Positions 1 to 6,893 of a DNA stretch of 9,879 nt are shown here, in pieces. Below the pieces are notes generated by a model that did no database searches, was not told where the DNA came from, and was given only the letters and a program-made list of their open reading frames with translations. Both the position numbers and the translations under genes were made by a program. Each line of letters opens with the position of its first letter. The first letter of the stretch is position 1. The DNA is from Thermoplasmatales archaeon ex4484_36 (GTDB taxonomy: Archaea > Thermoplasmatota > Penumbrarchaeia > Penumbrarchaeales > EX4484-36): contig NJDV01000057.1 in the NCBI GenBank assembly GCA_002254765.1, forward strand, positions 1 to 9,879, in the 5' to 3' direction.

Positions 1-261
1 GTGCTTATAGAGGAGTCTGTTCTAGGCTGGAAGGAGTATGAATACGAGGTGGTGAGAGACTCTTCAGATACCGCCATAACCATCTGCAGCATGGAGAACT
101 TGGATCCCATGGGGGTGCACACAGGGGAAAGCGTTGTTGTCGCTCCCGCCCAGACGCTCTCAGACGAGGCGAATCAAATGCTCAGGAACGCTGCGCTTAA
201 AATCATAAGTGCAACATCCAGTTCGCCTACAGGCATGATACCGGCGAGTACAGGGTCGTAG
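1..261 (+). pseudogene. carB: carB 5' part: carbamoyl-phosphate synthetase large subunit, cut by window edge and ending in a frameshift
   Basis: This is the middle of the first ATP-grasp domain of CarB, the subunit that makes carbamoyl phosphate from bicarbonate, ammonia and two ATP. The reading frame is already open at base 1 (E. coli numbering about residue 213), so the true start lies to the left and the GTG at base 1 is an internal valine. Recognisable CarB signatures are [34 protein letters not shown] and VVAPAQTL. Homology in this frame stops at the KII codons (199-207); the remaining codons up to the TAG at 259-261 are out-of-frame reading of the same gene. The continuation lies in frame 3 from about base 210. 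What is seen is the loss of frame; that the gene is inactive is inference, because an assembly error would look the same. Confidence 0.9.
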
Positions 262-2624
262 AGGTGAACCCACGCCTCTCCCGCTCCTCTGCACTTGCCT
301 CCAAAGCCACGGGCTACCCTATAGCAAGGATAGCGGCGAAGATCGCCGTGGGCTACCTCCTTAAAGAGATTCGGAACCCTATAACGGGAACCTCGGCTGC
401 CTTCGAGCCCTCCCTGGATTATGTTGTTGTGAAAATACCCCGCTGGCCCTTCGACAAGTTTGTGAACGCCGTAAGGAGGCTCGACACACAGATGAAGTCC
501 ACCGGGGAGGTCATGGCCATAGGAAGGAACATGGAGGAGGCGCTACAGAAGGCCTTAAGGAGTCTTGAGCTCTCCTTTGATGGCTTCAAGGGGGTATCTG
601 GCTACGACCACAGGGTCCTTGAAGAGGTGGAGATGCCCACCGACAGGAGACTCCTGTGCGTGGCAGAGGCCTTAAGAAGGGGCTATCCCCCTAAGAAAGT
701 GGCGGAGCTCAGCGGCTACCACATCTTCTTCGTTGAGGCTATAGAGAGAATCGTGAGAGCCGAGGGCATGCTCAAAGAGGTCGGGTGGGGAGCTTTGAGC
801 AGAGATGATCTGTGGGAACTCAAAAGGATGGGCTTCTCCGACACGAGGATCGCCCATCTAGGGGGCGTAGAGGAGAGAGCTGTAAGGGATGCCAGGTGGA
901 GGTGGGGAATCAGGCCCGCCTTCAAAATAGTAGACACATGTGCTGGGGAGTTTAAGGCCTTAACTCCCTACTATTACTCAACGTATCTGGGCAGAAGGGG
1001 GCAGGAGAGAAGGAGGAGTAAGAAGAGGGTGCTCATCGTCGGGTCAGGCCCAATAAGGATTGGGCAGGGGGTGGAATTTGACTACTCCTGTGTCAAAGCG
1101 GCCCTCACCCTGAGAGAGGAGGGATACGAGGCGGTGATGGTGAACAACAACCCCGAGACTGTCTCCACAGATTTTGACATATCTAGCCAGCTGTACTTTG
1201 AACCCCTCACCCTAGAGGACGTCCTAGAGGCCCTTCAGGTGAGCGGCTCGGGCTCTGTGGTCCTCCAGTTCGGGGGGCAGACGGCGGTTAACCTAGCCAT
1301 GCCTCTGAGAGAGGAAGTGGAGCGGCTAGAGATCCCCTTAAAGTTCCTGGGAACTAGCCCCGAGAACATGGATTTGGCCGAGGATAGGGGAAGATTCCAC
1401 TCCCTTCTTACGTCTCTTGGCCTGAAGCAGCCCTCTGGGGGAGTGGCTAGAAGCTTCGAGGAAGTGCTTGAAATCGTTGAGAGGTTAGGATACCCTGTCC
1501 TGGTGAGACCCTCCTACGTCCTAGGCGGCAGGGCCATGGAGATTATATACTCAGAGGAGGAGCTAAAGAGGTACTTCAGGGAGAACGCTACTGTCACGGA
1601 GGACCACCCCACTTTAGTGGACGAATACCTCAGCGGGGCCAAGGAGGTTGACGTAGACGCGGTGAGCGACGGACAGGATGTCTTTGTCCCGGGGGTTATG
1701 GAGCACATTGAGGAGGCCGGGGTGCACTCGGGGGACTCCCACACATCCCTTCCTCCCTTTTCCCTGACTCCAGAGGTCGTGGAGGGGATAGAGGAGGCTA
1801 CGAAAAAGATAGCCCTAGCCCTCGGAACTGTGGGGCTCATAAACATACAGTTCGCGGTGAAGGACGGTGAGATTTATGTTCTAGAGGCCAACCCCCGGGC
1901 CTCAAGGACCGTTCCCTTCGTGTCTAAGGCAACGGGCATCCCGCTGGTCCCGGTAGCTGTGAGGGCAATGCTAGGGACCCCTTTGAGCGAACAGGGCCTT
2001 CCCCGGGAGGGCTTCGAGCTAGGGCACTTCGCCATCAAGGCACCTGTCTTCCCCTTCCTCAAGCTTGAGGGGCTGGACCCCATTCTAGGACCGGAGATGA
2101 AGTCCACTGGAGAGGTGATGGGGATCGGGGCAGACTTCGGGGAGGCTTACTACAAGGCCATACGCTCCAGATTGGATGAGAAATTCTCATCCGGCGGGAC
2201 TGCGTACATCACCGTAAAAGACGAGGACAAGGAGAGGTGCCTTCCTGTGGCCAAAGAGCTCCTCTCTCTGGGTTTCAAGATCGTGGCGACCCCGGGGACC
2301 GCAGAGTTCCTACGCTCAAGGGGAATAGAGGCCGAGGTGGTCTACAGGATATCGGACGGTAAGAAGCCGAATGCTTTGGACCTCATGCGGAATGGGAAAG
2401 TAAACCTCATCATTAACACCCCTACGGCGAAGAGTGGCCCCGTGAGGGATGGGATGAAGATGCGCAGGCTTGCCGTGGAGCTCATGATCCCCTTCATCAC
2501 CACTGTGGAGGGGGCCTTTGCGGAGGTAGAGGCCATCAAATCCTCCCGGGGGGAGCTTAAGGTGCGGCCCCTGGACAAGTATTGGAAGGGCCTCAGGGTA
2601 CAGGGCGCTGAAGACCACCAATAA
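210..2624 (+). CDS. carB: carB 3' part: carbamoyl-phosphate synthetase large subunit, frameshifted from the upstream part
   Basis: This holds the rest of CarB. First-half sequence resumes at CNIQFAY (from 210) and includes [20 protein letters not shown], which carries metal-binding Glu and Asn. The oligomerisation domain follows (about 590-1010), then the second synthetase half from about 1024 with [49 protein letters not shown] and [13 protein letters not shown]. The C-terminal MGS-like allosteric domain covers about 2200-2560. The two halves show CarB's internal duplication: MKSTGEVM occurs near 493 and again near 2098. From the break to the C-terminus nothing obvious is missing compared with E. 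coli CarB. The first in-frame GTG, at 264, lies inside the conserved E-V-N-P-R motif and is not a real start. The partner glutaminase gene carA is not in view. If the frameshift is real, first-half ATP-grasp chemistry, and so arginine and pyrimidine synthesis through this enzyme, would be lost. Confidence 0.93.
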   Translation, partial: CNIQFAYRHDTGEYRVVEVNPRLSRSSALASKATGYPIARIAAKIAVGYLLKEIRNPITGTSAAFEPSLDYVVVKIPRWPFDKFVNAVRRLDTQMKSTGEVMAIGRNMEEALQKALRSLELSFDGFKGVSGYDHRVLEEVEMPTDRRLLCVAEALRRGYPPKKVAELSGYHIFFVEAIERIVRAEGMLKEVGWGALSRDDLWELKRMGFSDTRIAHLGGVEERAVRDARWRWGIRPAFKIVDTCAGEFKALTPYYYSTYLGRRGQERRRSKKRVLIVGSGPIRIGQGVEFDYSCVKAALTLREEGYEAVMVNNNPETVSTDFDISSQLYFEPLTLEDVLEALQVSGSGSVVLQFGGQTAVNLAMPLREEVERLEIPLKFLGTSPENMDLAEDRGRFHSLLTSLGLKQPSGGVARSFEEVLEIVERLGYPVLVRPSYVLGGRAMEIIYSEEELKRYFRENATVTEDHPTLVDEYLSGAKEVDVDAVSDGQDVFVPGVMEHIEEAGVHSGDSHTSLPPFSLTPEVVEGIEEATKKIALALGTVGLINIQFAVKDGEIYVLEANPRASRTVPFVSKATGIPLVPVAVRAMLGTPLSEQGLPREGFELGHFAIKAPVFPFLKLEGLDPILGPEMKSTGEVMGIGADFGEAYYKAIRSRLDEKFSSGGTAYITVKDEDKERCLPVAKELLSLGFKIVATPGTAEFLRSRGIEAEVVYRISDGKKPNALDLMRNGKVNLIINTPTAKSGPVRDGMKMRRLAVELMIPFITTVEGAFAEVEAIKSSRGELKVRPLDKYWKGLRVQGAEDHQ

Positions 2625-2660
2625 TGTAAAAAACGTTACGTGATTATAAGGAGGTCTGCA

Positions 2661-2687
2661 GTGATGGTTCCAAGGAGGTTTGGATGA
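2661..2687 (+). CDS. possible leader peptide (8 codons) upstream of the C25 peptidase
   Basis: A GTG-ATG start (2661, 2664) sits 5 to 8 bases after a strong ribosome binding site, AAGGAGGT, at 2648-2655. The frame reads VMVPRRFG and stops at TGA 2685-2687, overlapping the peptidase ATG at 2684 as ATGA. The tandem AGG AGG arginine codons are themselves the core of the peptidase's own ribosome binding site. Ribosomes on this small frame would therefore cover that site and end exactly at the peptidase start, which would suit translational coupling. It could equally be a by-product of a duplicated binding site. Too short for homology; translation is inference. Confidence 0.3.
   Translation: MMVPRRFG
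2672..2679 (+). promoter_or_regulatory. ribosome binding site of the C25 peptidase, second copy of a near-repeat
   Basis: AAGGAGGT is a near-perfect Shine-Dalgarno sequence, 4 bases before ATG 2684 and 7 bases before ATG 2687. The same octamer followed by a similar (C/T)TG...TGATG stretch occurs 24 bases earlier at 2648, so the start region looks duplicated. The spacing favours the second of the two adjacent ATG codons. Confidence 0.75.
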
Positions 2688-4666
2688 TGAAGCCCGAGAT
2701 GAAAAAGGCGCTGGCCGCAGGAGCGGTTGTGGTCCTTCTCCTTTCCATAGCCGTCTATTATGTAACAAGGCCAGCTCCCCCGGCACCCCCAAAATACTCT
2801 CCCACACTGGATCTCCCAGAGGACTATATAATAGTGGCGGAGCAGCCCGACAGCATGGAAGACATGCTAGCCATAGCGACCATATCCTCCCTAGCCGTAA
2901 AGGATGGCTGCCATCCCTTCTTCATAGCGACTGAAGAGGGGCTCGATAACCATCAGATGGACACCTTGGAGAAGCTCTCCTGCATGAACCTTCCCGTCAT
3001 ACTCTTCGCAAACAACGAAACCCTAGCTGAGACCCTCAAAGGGCAGGGACTCGATCTGAGGGACGAGTTCGTCCTGCCTCTCTGTCCCAAAGCCCCCTCG
3101 CTCTTCAAAGGCTTTGAGGGGCTCCTCTACGTTGAAAGCTTCAGGGACGCCCTCTGGAGCGCCCCGGTTGCAGCGGTTGAGGGAAAGGTCATGTATCCCT
3201 ATCAGGCGACCTTCTCCTCCCAGGAGGAGGCGTGGGCGGCCCTTAAAGCCCGGGGTGTGCCCTTTGAGTACCTTGTGGTGGCTAACCCCTACGATCTCAA
3301 CGCGAAGACCCTTGAGGAGAACACCCCCTCCTACAACGAGTACGACAGCCTCTTCCACATTGACGCCCTCTCCGCCCTGGCCCCAACAGTTGCCGCCTAC
3401 CACCGGGCCTATGTCCTGACGGACTGGACACCGTCCACCGAGGAGATCGGCTACCTTGACACGGAGCTGAACAGCAGGGCCATAGGACTCTATCTGAAAC
3501 TGAAAGAGGTCTCGGGGACCTTTGGCGTGCCCCACTACATAGCCCTCTTCGGAAGCGCCGCAGCAGTACCGCAGTTCCAGCTTCCGGATACCACCTCTTC
3601 CGATCCGAACTCCAGAGAGGGGGACTCCCTTGTGAACTCCGATGTGGTCTACGGATTTCTTGATGAGGATCCCTACACCATGGACGCCTCCGTGGGACGC
3701 TTTATAAATCTGAACCTTCAGGGTCTCAGCAATCAGATAACGAGAACCTTCCTCTACGAGAGGTTCTCCCCCACAATCGTAGCAGAGTACTCTACGGGCC
3801 ATAAGACTGTGGAGTGGAGGCGGCACGGGACCTCCCTGAGCGGCTTTCAGATAACCTACCAGAGAAGGCAGGCAACCCCAGCAAGGTTCTTCTGCAGAGA
3901 CCTGGACGATGAGGGGATGACCTACGATTACTACGGGCCCTCCGGAGTGGGCCACAATCTCCTTCCCGACCCCGTGGAACCCACAACGGAGACTGACATA
4001 ACCAAATCCCTTCAGGCCTCCGGCTTCGTGGCCTACAGAGGCCATGGCTCGGAGACAGGCTCCCTTTACATGATCTCCTATGTCACCACCAGCGACCCCG
4101 ATGGGGTGTTGAGGAGCGAGGAGGCGCGAGAACTCCTCCTGCCCCCCCAAGTTGCCTTCTTCGTAGCTTGTATGAACGCCAAAATCCACGGGAAGGGCTT
4201 CGGGTCGCACAAAGAGGACCTCAACATATCGAGGGCCTTTGCTCTCAACTACCTCTACGGTGGAGCTGTGGCCGTTGGGGGAGCTACAGAGGTCTCCTAT
4301 TCCAACGTGGGGCAGGATTCCGACGCCCTGGTAGGCGAGGCTACGGGGAACCACCAGTGGGACCTGAACGACGCCTGGTACGCCTTCTTTTGGGATGGGG
4401 TGCTGAACCATGAAGAGGAGTACGGCAGCGTGGGAGACGCCCTGAGGTGGGCAGAGAACCGCTATATAAACAATCCCAACCACGACTTCCGCTTAACTCC
4501 CCTGGAGCAGAACCCAGATGACCCCAACTGGGAGAGCCTCTACTCCGCCCACTGGAAGGAGATCTCAATGTTTGTAATCTACGGTGACCCAGCCTTCAGA
4601 CCCTACATCTCCTCTCCTGGACCCAATGACTACGACCCGTGGCATAACGGCGACCAGGACTATTAA
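2684..4666 (+). CDS. membrane-anchored C25 (gingipain-like) cysteine peptidase
   Basis: A 660-residue secreted protein. The N-terminus has a short basic segment (residues 1-8) and one hydrophobic helix (about 9-27), then a proline-rich linker (TRPAPPAPP). I read this as an uncleaved anchor that leaves the rest outside the cell. The body fits the caspase-like fold of peptidase family C25. An N-terminal alpha/beta region (YIIVAEQPDSMEDMLA) is followed by YIALFGSAAAVPQF, the acidic stretch VVYGFLDEDPYTMDASVGRF, YRGHGSETG with the likely catalytic His454, FFVACMNAK with the likely catalytic Cys496, and a closing GDPAFRPY motif. The His-Cys spacing of 42 residues and the GHG/AC motifs match the family dyad. 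Family members cut after basic residues in bacteria (gingipains), but archaeal substrates are unknown. Two ATGs (2684, 2687) follow a strong ribosome binding site. The gene lies 59 bases after carB and converges with the PIN gene, with one base between the stop codons. Confidence 0.82.
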   Translation: MMKPEMKKALAAGAVVVLLLSIAVYYVTRPAPPAPPKYSPTLDLPEDYIIVAEQPDSMEDMLAIATISSLAVKDGCHPFFIATEEGLDNHQMDTLEKLSCMNLPVILFANNETLAETLKGQGLDLRDEFVLPLCPKAPSLFKGFEGLLYVESFRDALWSAPVAAVEGKVMYPYQATFSSQEEAWAALKARGVPFEYLVVANPYDLNAKTLEENTPSYNEYDSLFHIDALSALAPTVAAYHRAYVLTDWTPSTEEIGYLDTELNSRAIGLYLKLKEVSGTFGVPHYIALFGSAAAVPQFQLPDTTSSDPNSREGDSLVNSDVVYGFLDEDPYTMDASVGRFINLNLQGLSNQITRTFLYERFSPTIVAEYSTGHKTVEWRRHGTSLSGFQITYQRRQATPARFFCRDLDDEGMTYDYYGPSGVGHNLLPDPVEPTTETDITKSLQASGFVAYRGHGSETGSLYMISYVTTSDPDGVLRSEEARELLLPPQVAFFVACMNAKIHGKGFGSHKEDLNISRAFALNYLYGGAVAVGGATEVSYSNVGQDSDALVGEATGNHQWDLNDAWYAFFWDGVLNHEEEYGSVGDALRWAENRYINNPNHDFRLTPLEQNPDDPNWESLYSAHWKEISMFVIYGDPAFRPYISSPGPNDYDPWHNGDQDY

Positions 4667-4667
4667 A

Positions 4668-4947
4668 TCAGATGAAGACAAAGTAGGAGCGCTCCCTCAG
4701 GGTGATCACCTTAATGCCCTCCGCCTTCAACCTCTTTTTGAGCTCCTTGTCCTGTGTAACCACGGGGAGCTTCAGCCTCTTTGCCAGCTCCAGAATGGCC
4801 CTGGACAATAATCTCTACACCCTCGCCGAGGAGCTCCCGCAGGCTCTCGGTGAGGTTCACTCCAAATTGAAAGGGTATGAAGAGGACGTTAGCATCAATG
4901 ATCACTCCCCGGGGCAGAGGGGCTTTGGTGGGCTCTTTAGAGGTCAT
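4668..4947 (-). pseudogene. Fcf1-like PIN-domain protein (COG1412 type), broken by internal deletion and frameshift
   Basis: Read leftward from ATG 4947 (a TTG at 4950 is an alternative), the first 48 residues are a PIN-domain N-terminus: VIIDANVLFIPFQFGVNL, with the first metal-binding Asp, then EGVEIIV at 4804. Homology continues in a different frame from 4802, reading RAILELAKRLKLPVVTQDKE and ending ERSYFVFI at the TGA 4670-4668. The T-Q-D-x-E-L-K-x-R-L stretch is typical of this family's last strand and helix. Intact relatives are about 125-135 residues; here 48 + 44 remain, so about 35-40 residues (roughly 110-120 bases) are absent, including the segment expected to hold the central catalytic acids. 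A PIN gene directly behind aIF2 gamma is common in archaea, and the family is linked to rRNA processing by its relation to Fcf1/Utp24. The ATG overlaps the aIF2 gamma stop (TGATG), so translation was coupled. Read straight on, the first frame gives an unrelated tail up to about 4711. Confidence 0.8.
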
Positions 4948-6194
4948 CAACCGGTTATAATCCCGTACCCTATTATATGATATCGCCCGCCCACCCTTTT
5001 GCTTAAGGCCACCCTCTGCCCATCTTCAGCCGCAACAGGCATTGTGAGCCTCATCTCAATGGTGTCCTCCCGGGGGCTGGTAACAACGCCTATGGTGTTG
5101 GCAGTGCCGATGTTGAGAAGGAGCATATCCCCCGTTTTTATCTTCTCCACCTTCTGCTGGGTGGAGAGACCCACAACGTATTCCATCAGGTGCGTCTCAA
5201 GAACGATGTGCTCCCTCACGGGTGGGAGGGTCCCCGGGGCCCCCACAATGGCTCCCCTCAGTTGGTCCTTCTTTGTCAGGGTGGGATCGAGCTTGGTGCC
5301 TATGGCGGCTAGACCCCCAGGGGTGAGCTCATCGTACTCCACCGTCCCGCACTTTAAGGAGGTGACCTCAGTGGATATGGGCTCGTAGAAATACTTGCCC
5401 GTTTTGCTGTCCTTGCCAGTAATCCCCGGAACGATCTCAATCTCGTCTCCCACCCTCACCCTTCCCCGGGTAATGGAGCCCCCAATTATCCCTCCCACAA
5501 GATCCTTCCAGTGGGTTCCGGGGCGGTTCACGTCAAAGGACCTAGCGATGTGCATTCTAAAGGGCTCCTCAAGCCTCTTCCTAGGCGGCGTGGGAATCAT
5601 CTTTTCAATAGCGTAGATGAGAACGTCAATGTTAGCATCGAAGTGGGCGGATACAGGTATTATTGGGGCACCCTCTGCGATGGTGCCCTTAACGAACTCC
5701 GTTATCTCTTTATAGTTCTCCCTAGCCCTCTCCTCGCTCACTATGTCTATCTTGTTCTGGACTATCACGATTCTGTCAAGTCCCATGAACTCGAGGGCTA
5801 GAAGGTGCTCCCTAGTCTGGGGCTGGGGGCAGGGCTCGTTGGCAGCCACAAGAAGGAGCGCACCGTCCATTATGGCCGCCCCGGCAAGCATAGTGGTCAA
5901 AAGGGTTTCATGCCCGGGGGCATCCACGAAGGATACCCTTCGCAGGAACACCGTTTTCGAGCCGCAGTGGGGGCATACCTCCTTTGTGGTGTGGTTCTTG
6001 GGGAACTCGCACTTGGGGCAGCGGTAAAAGGAGGTATCCGCATAACCCAGATAAATGGTAATACCCCTTTTGAGCTCCTCTGAGTGTGTGTCTGTCCAGA
6101 TACCACTAAGTGCCTCTGTCAGGGTGGTTTTTCCGTGGTCAACATGGCCCACCATGCCTATGTTGAGCTCGGGCTGGGGTACCTTACCGCTCAT
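4947..6194 (-). CDS. eif2g: translation initiation factor aIF2 gamma subunit (GTPase)
   Basis: A 415-residue GTPase that brings initiator methionyl-tRNA to the small ribosomal subunit, as part of heterotrimeric aIF2. All G motifs are present: GHVDHGKT (residues 16-23), switch 1 RGITI (43-47), DAPGH (91-95), NKID (147-150) and VSAH (181-184). The gamma-specific zinc knuckle C59, C62, C74, C77 and the stretch WTDTHSEELKRGITIYLGYA separate it from EF-1A and SelB. Domains 2 and 3 follow, ending GGRYHIIGYGII as in the family. Length is normal and no residues seem to be missing, unlike its two operon neighbours. The ATG overlaps the S6e stop (ATGA), with GAGGAG just upstream, and its own stop overlaps the PIN start, so expression depends on the S6e promoter. 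Confidence 0.97.
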   Translation of the reverse strand: MSGKVPQPELNIGMVGHVDHGKTTLTEALSGIWTDTHSEELKRGITIYLGYADTSFYRCPKCEFPKNHTTKEVCPHCGSKTVFLRRVSFVDAPGHETLLTTMLAGAAIMDGALLLVAANEPCPQPQTREHLLALEFMGLDRIVIVQNKIDIVSEERARENYKEITEFVKGTIAEGAPIIPVSAHFDANIDVLIYAIEKMIPTPPRKRLEEPFRMHIARSFDVNRPGTHWKDLVGGIIGGSITRGRVRVGDEIEIVPGITGKDSKTGKYFYEPISTEVTSLKCGTVEYDELTPGGLAAIGTKLDPTLTKKDQLRGAIVGAPGTLPPVREHIVLETHLMEYVVGLSTQQKVEKIKTGDMLLLNIGTANTIGVVTSPREDTIEMRLTMPVAAEDGQRVALSKRVGGRYHIIGYGIITG

Positions 6195-6421
6195 GACTTC
6201 TCCTCTTCCTTGAGCAGCTCTTCTATGGGCCTCGCCCCGTGACTAACCACTTTCATGTTGATCTGAACGATCTCGGTGTATCCCGGCAGGGAGACGAATA
6301 TCCCGTCGAATACGTCCCCTATCTTCATCCCCAACAGTCTGTTTGCATACTGACCTGTCACGGTCTTCTGGTACGTTTTACCCGTTTTCGGGTCCCCGAT
6401 GACGGCCTTGAACTCCACCAT
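6191..6421 (-). CDS. rps6e: ribosomal protein S6e, with a central block of about 50 residues missing
   Basis: The 76-residue product starts as a typical archaeal S6e (FKAVIGDPKTGKTYQ, ANRLLGMKIGD, FVSLPGY) and ends as one (EIVQINMKVVSHGARPIEEL). The join falls between Tyr48 and Thr49 (about 6277/6278). Archaeal S6e is usually about 125-130 residues. The missing part is the best conserved block, with the GG-x-D-x-x-GFPM motif and the basic R-R-R-K-T-V-R-G-N segment that contacts rRNA. The reading frame survives, so the gene looks open but its product would lack the core of the family. A genuine short S6e is the alternative; I know of none. ATG 6421 is preceded by GGGGAG (6433-6428) at usual spacing and by a TATA-like box. 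The stop overlaps the aIF2 gamma start by four bases. Confidence 0.85.
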   Translation of the reverse strand: MVEFKAVIGDPKTGKTYQKTVTGQYANRLLGMKIGDVFDGIFVSLPGYTEIVQINMKVVSHGARPIEELLKEEEKS

Positions 6422-6463
6422 GTTTCTCTCCCCGCAATTTCTCTTGTGTGAGTTGAGGCAACC

Positions 6464-6473
6464 TTAAAATATA
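6464..6473 (-). promoter_or_regulatory. TATA-like promoter element of the S6e-aIF2 gamma-PIN operon
   Basis: On the minus strand, TATATTTTAA follows GGG in the 72-base gap between the PC4-like gene and S6e. It lies about 43 bases upstream of the S6e ATG, so a transcript starting 25 bases downstream would have a leader of about 20 bases that includes the GGGGAG binding site. Position and composition suit an archaeal promoter; no start site has been measured. Confidence 0.5.
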
Positions 6474-6493
6474 CCCAAATAAAAGGGTATCGG

Positions 6494-6748
6494 TCACTCC
6501 TCAACTGCCTCCAGACCCTCCGCAACCCCCCTCACGGCTTCCACCAAGTCTCTCAAGACCTCGCTGTCCAGCGGAAGTGTGACGCTGTTGCGGTACCTCC
6601 TCTCATCGTCCTGGGTGAAGTATCCCCTAGCTATGGAGATAAACTCCGCCTCTCCTCTGCTGAAAAGTGCCCTCTTTCGGGCTACCTCTATAAAGTTCCT
6701 CTTTCCGAAAGGAATTATGCGCTCCTCTATAACCTCAAATTCAACCAT
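6494..6748 (-). CDS. small conserved archaeal protein, possibly PC4-like single-strand DNA/RNA-binding fold
   Basis: From ATG 6748 the product is 84 residues; a GTG at 6757 would add three. I favour the ATG because GGTGA lies five bases before it, and nothing similar precedes the GTG. The pattern reads as four beta strands (VEFEVIEERIIPFG; RNFIEVARKRA; AEFISIARGYFTQ; RRYRNSVTLP) followed by one long acidic helix (SEVLRDLVEAVRGVAEGLEA). That order, and the basic residues in strands two to four, resemble the transcriptional coactivator PC4 family. This is inference from topology, not from a diagnostic motif. It is the first gene of the leftward cluster, 72 bases before S6e, with its own TATA-like box upstream. 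No damage is visible. Confidence 0.8.
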   Translation of the reverse strand: MVEFEVIEERIIPFGKRNFIEVARKRALFSRGEAEFISIARGYFTQDDERRYRNSVTLPLDSEVLRDLVEAVRGVAEGLEAVEE

Positions 6749-6790
6749 TTCTTTCACCAGCCTGAAGTCATAGGAGGGGAGGAAAAAGGA

Positions 6791-6801
6791 TTTAATATAA
6801 A
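6791..6801 (-). promoter_or_regulatory. TATA-like box for the PC4-like gene, in the divergent promoter region
   Basis: Minus-strand TTTATATTAAA matches the archaeal TATA consensus well and lies about 43 bases before the ATG at 6748, a good distance for a short leader. The element is nearly self-complementary, so on the plus strand (TTTAATATAAA) it could also serve the coiled-coil gene, though with a longer leader of about 65 bases. Confidence 0.55.
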
Positions 6802-6840
6802 TAGATTATTAACACCCCCCGGGGCACGGGAGGAAGAAAG

Positions 6841-6850
6841 ATTAATAATA
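6841..6850 (+). promoter_or_regulatory. candidate TATA-like element for the coiled-coil gene
   Basis: ATTAATAATA is an AT-only stretch in GC-rich surroundings, about 44 bases before ATG 6894. A transcript beginning 25 bases downstream would carry a leader of about 20 bases. It sits between two 7-base inverted repeat arms (GCACGGG 6824-6830 and CCCGTGC 6869-6875), a layout that could form an operator around the promoter. Both assignments rest on position and composition only. Confidence 0.35.
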
Positions 6851-6893
6851 TCCCCCTCCTTCGCCTGCCCCGTGCGCCTTTGGCTAAAAAAGA

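Noticed and set aside
199..264. Programmed ribosomal frameshift or an intein/intron in carB
   Set aside because: Residues are missing rather than inserted, and no slippery heptamer or splice-type element is present at the join, so recoding would not restore a normal protein.
264..2624. A separate gene starting at GTG 264
   Set aside because: The GTG codes for the valine inside the conserved E-V-N-P-R metal-binding motif of CarB; homology continues in the same frame upstream to about 210, so it is not a start.
2625..2660. A promoter in the carB-peptidase gap (TTATAA at 2644-2649)
   Set aside because: The TTATAA abuts the first ribosome binding site and is too close to the start to leave a normal archaeal spacing with the binding site in the transcript; nothing better is visible in the gap.
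2316..2807. Minus-strand open frame across the carB-peptidase junction
   Set aside because: It overlaps conserved CarB C-terminal sequence and the peptidase anchor in the opposite direction, with no ribosome binding site or family motif.
3023..4483. Long open frame of 486 codons on the minus strand opposite the peptidase
   Set aside because: It lies wholly antisense to a gene with clear family motifs, has no recognisable domain, and is rich in Gly/Val as expected from reverse reading of GC-rich codons.
4711..4950. A 79-residue PIN-start protein as a genuine short gene
   Set aside because: After residue 48 the sequence loses all family similarity, while the adjacent frame carries the true PIN C-terminus to 4668, so the tail is out-of-frame reading.
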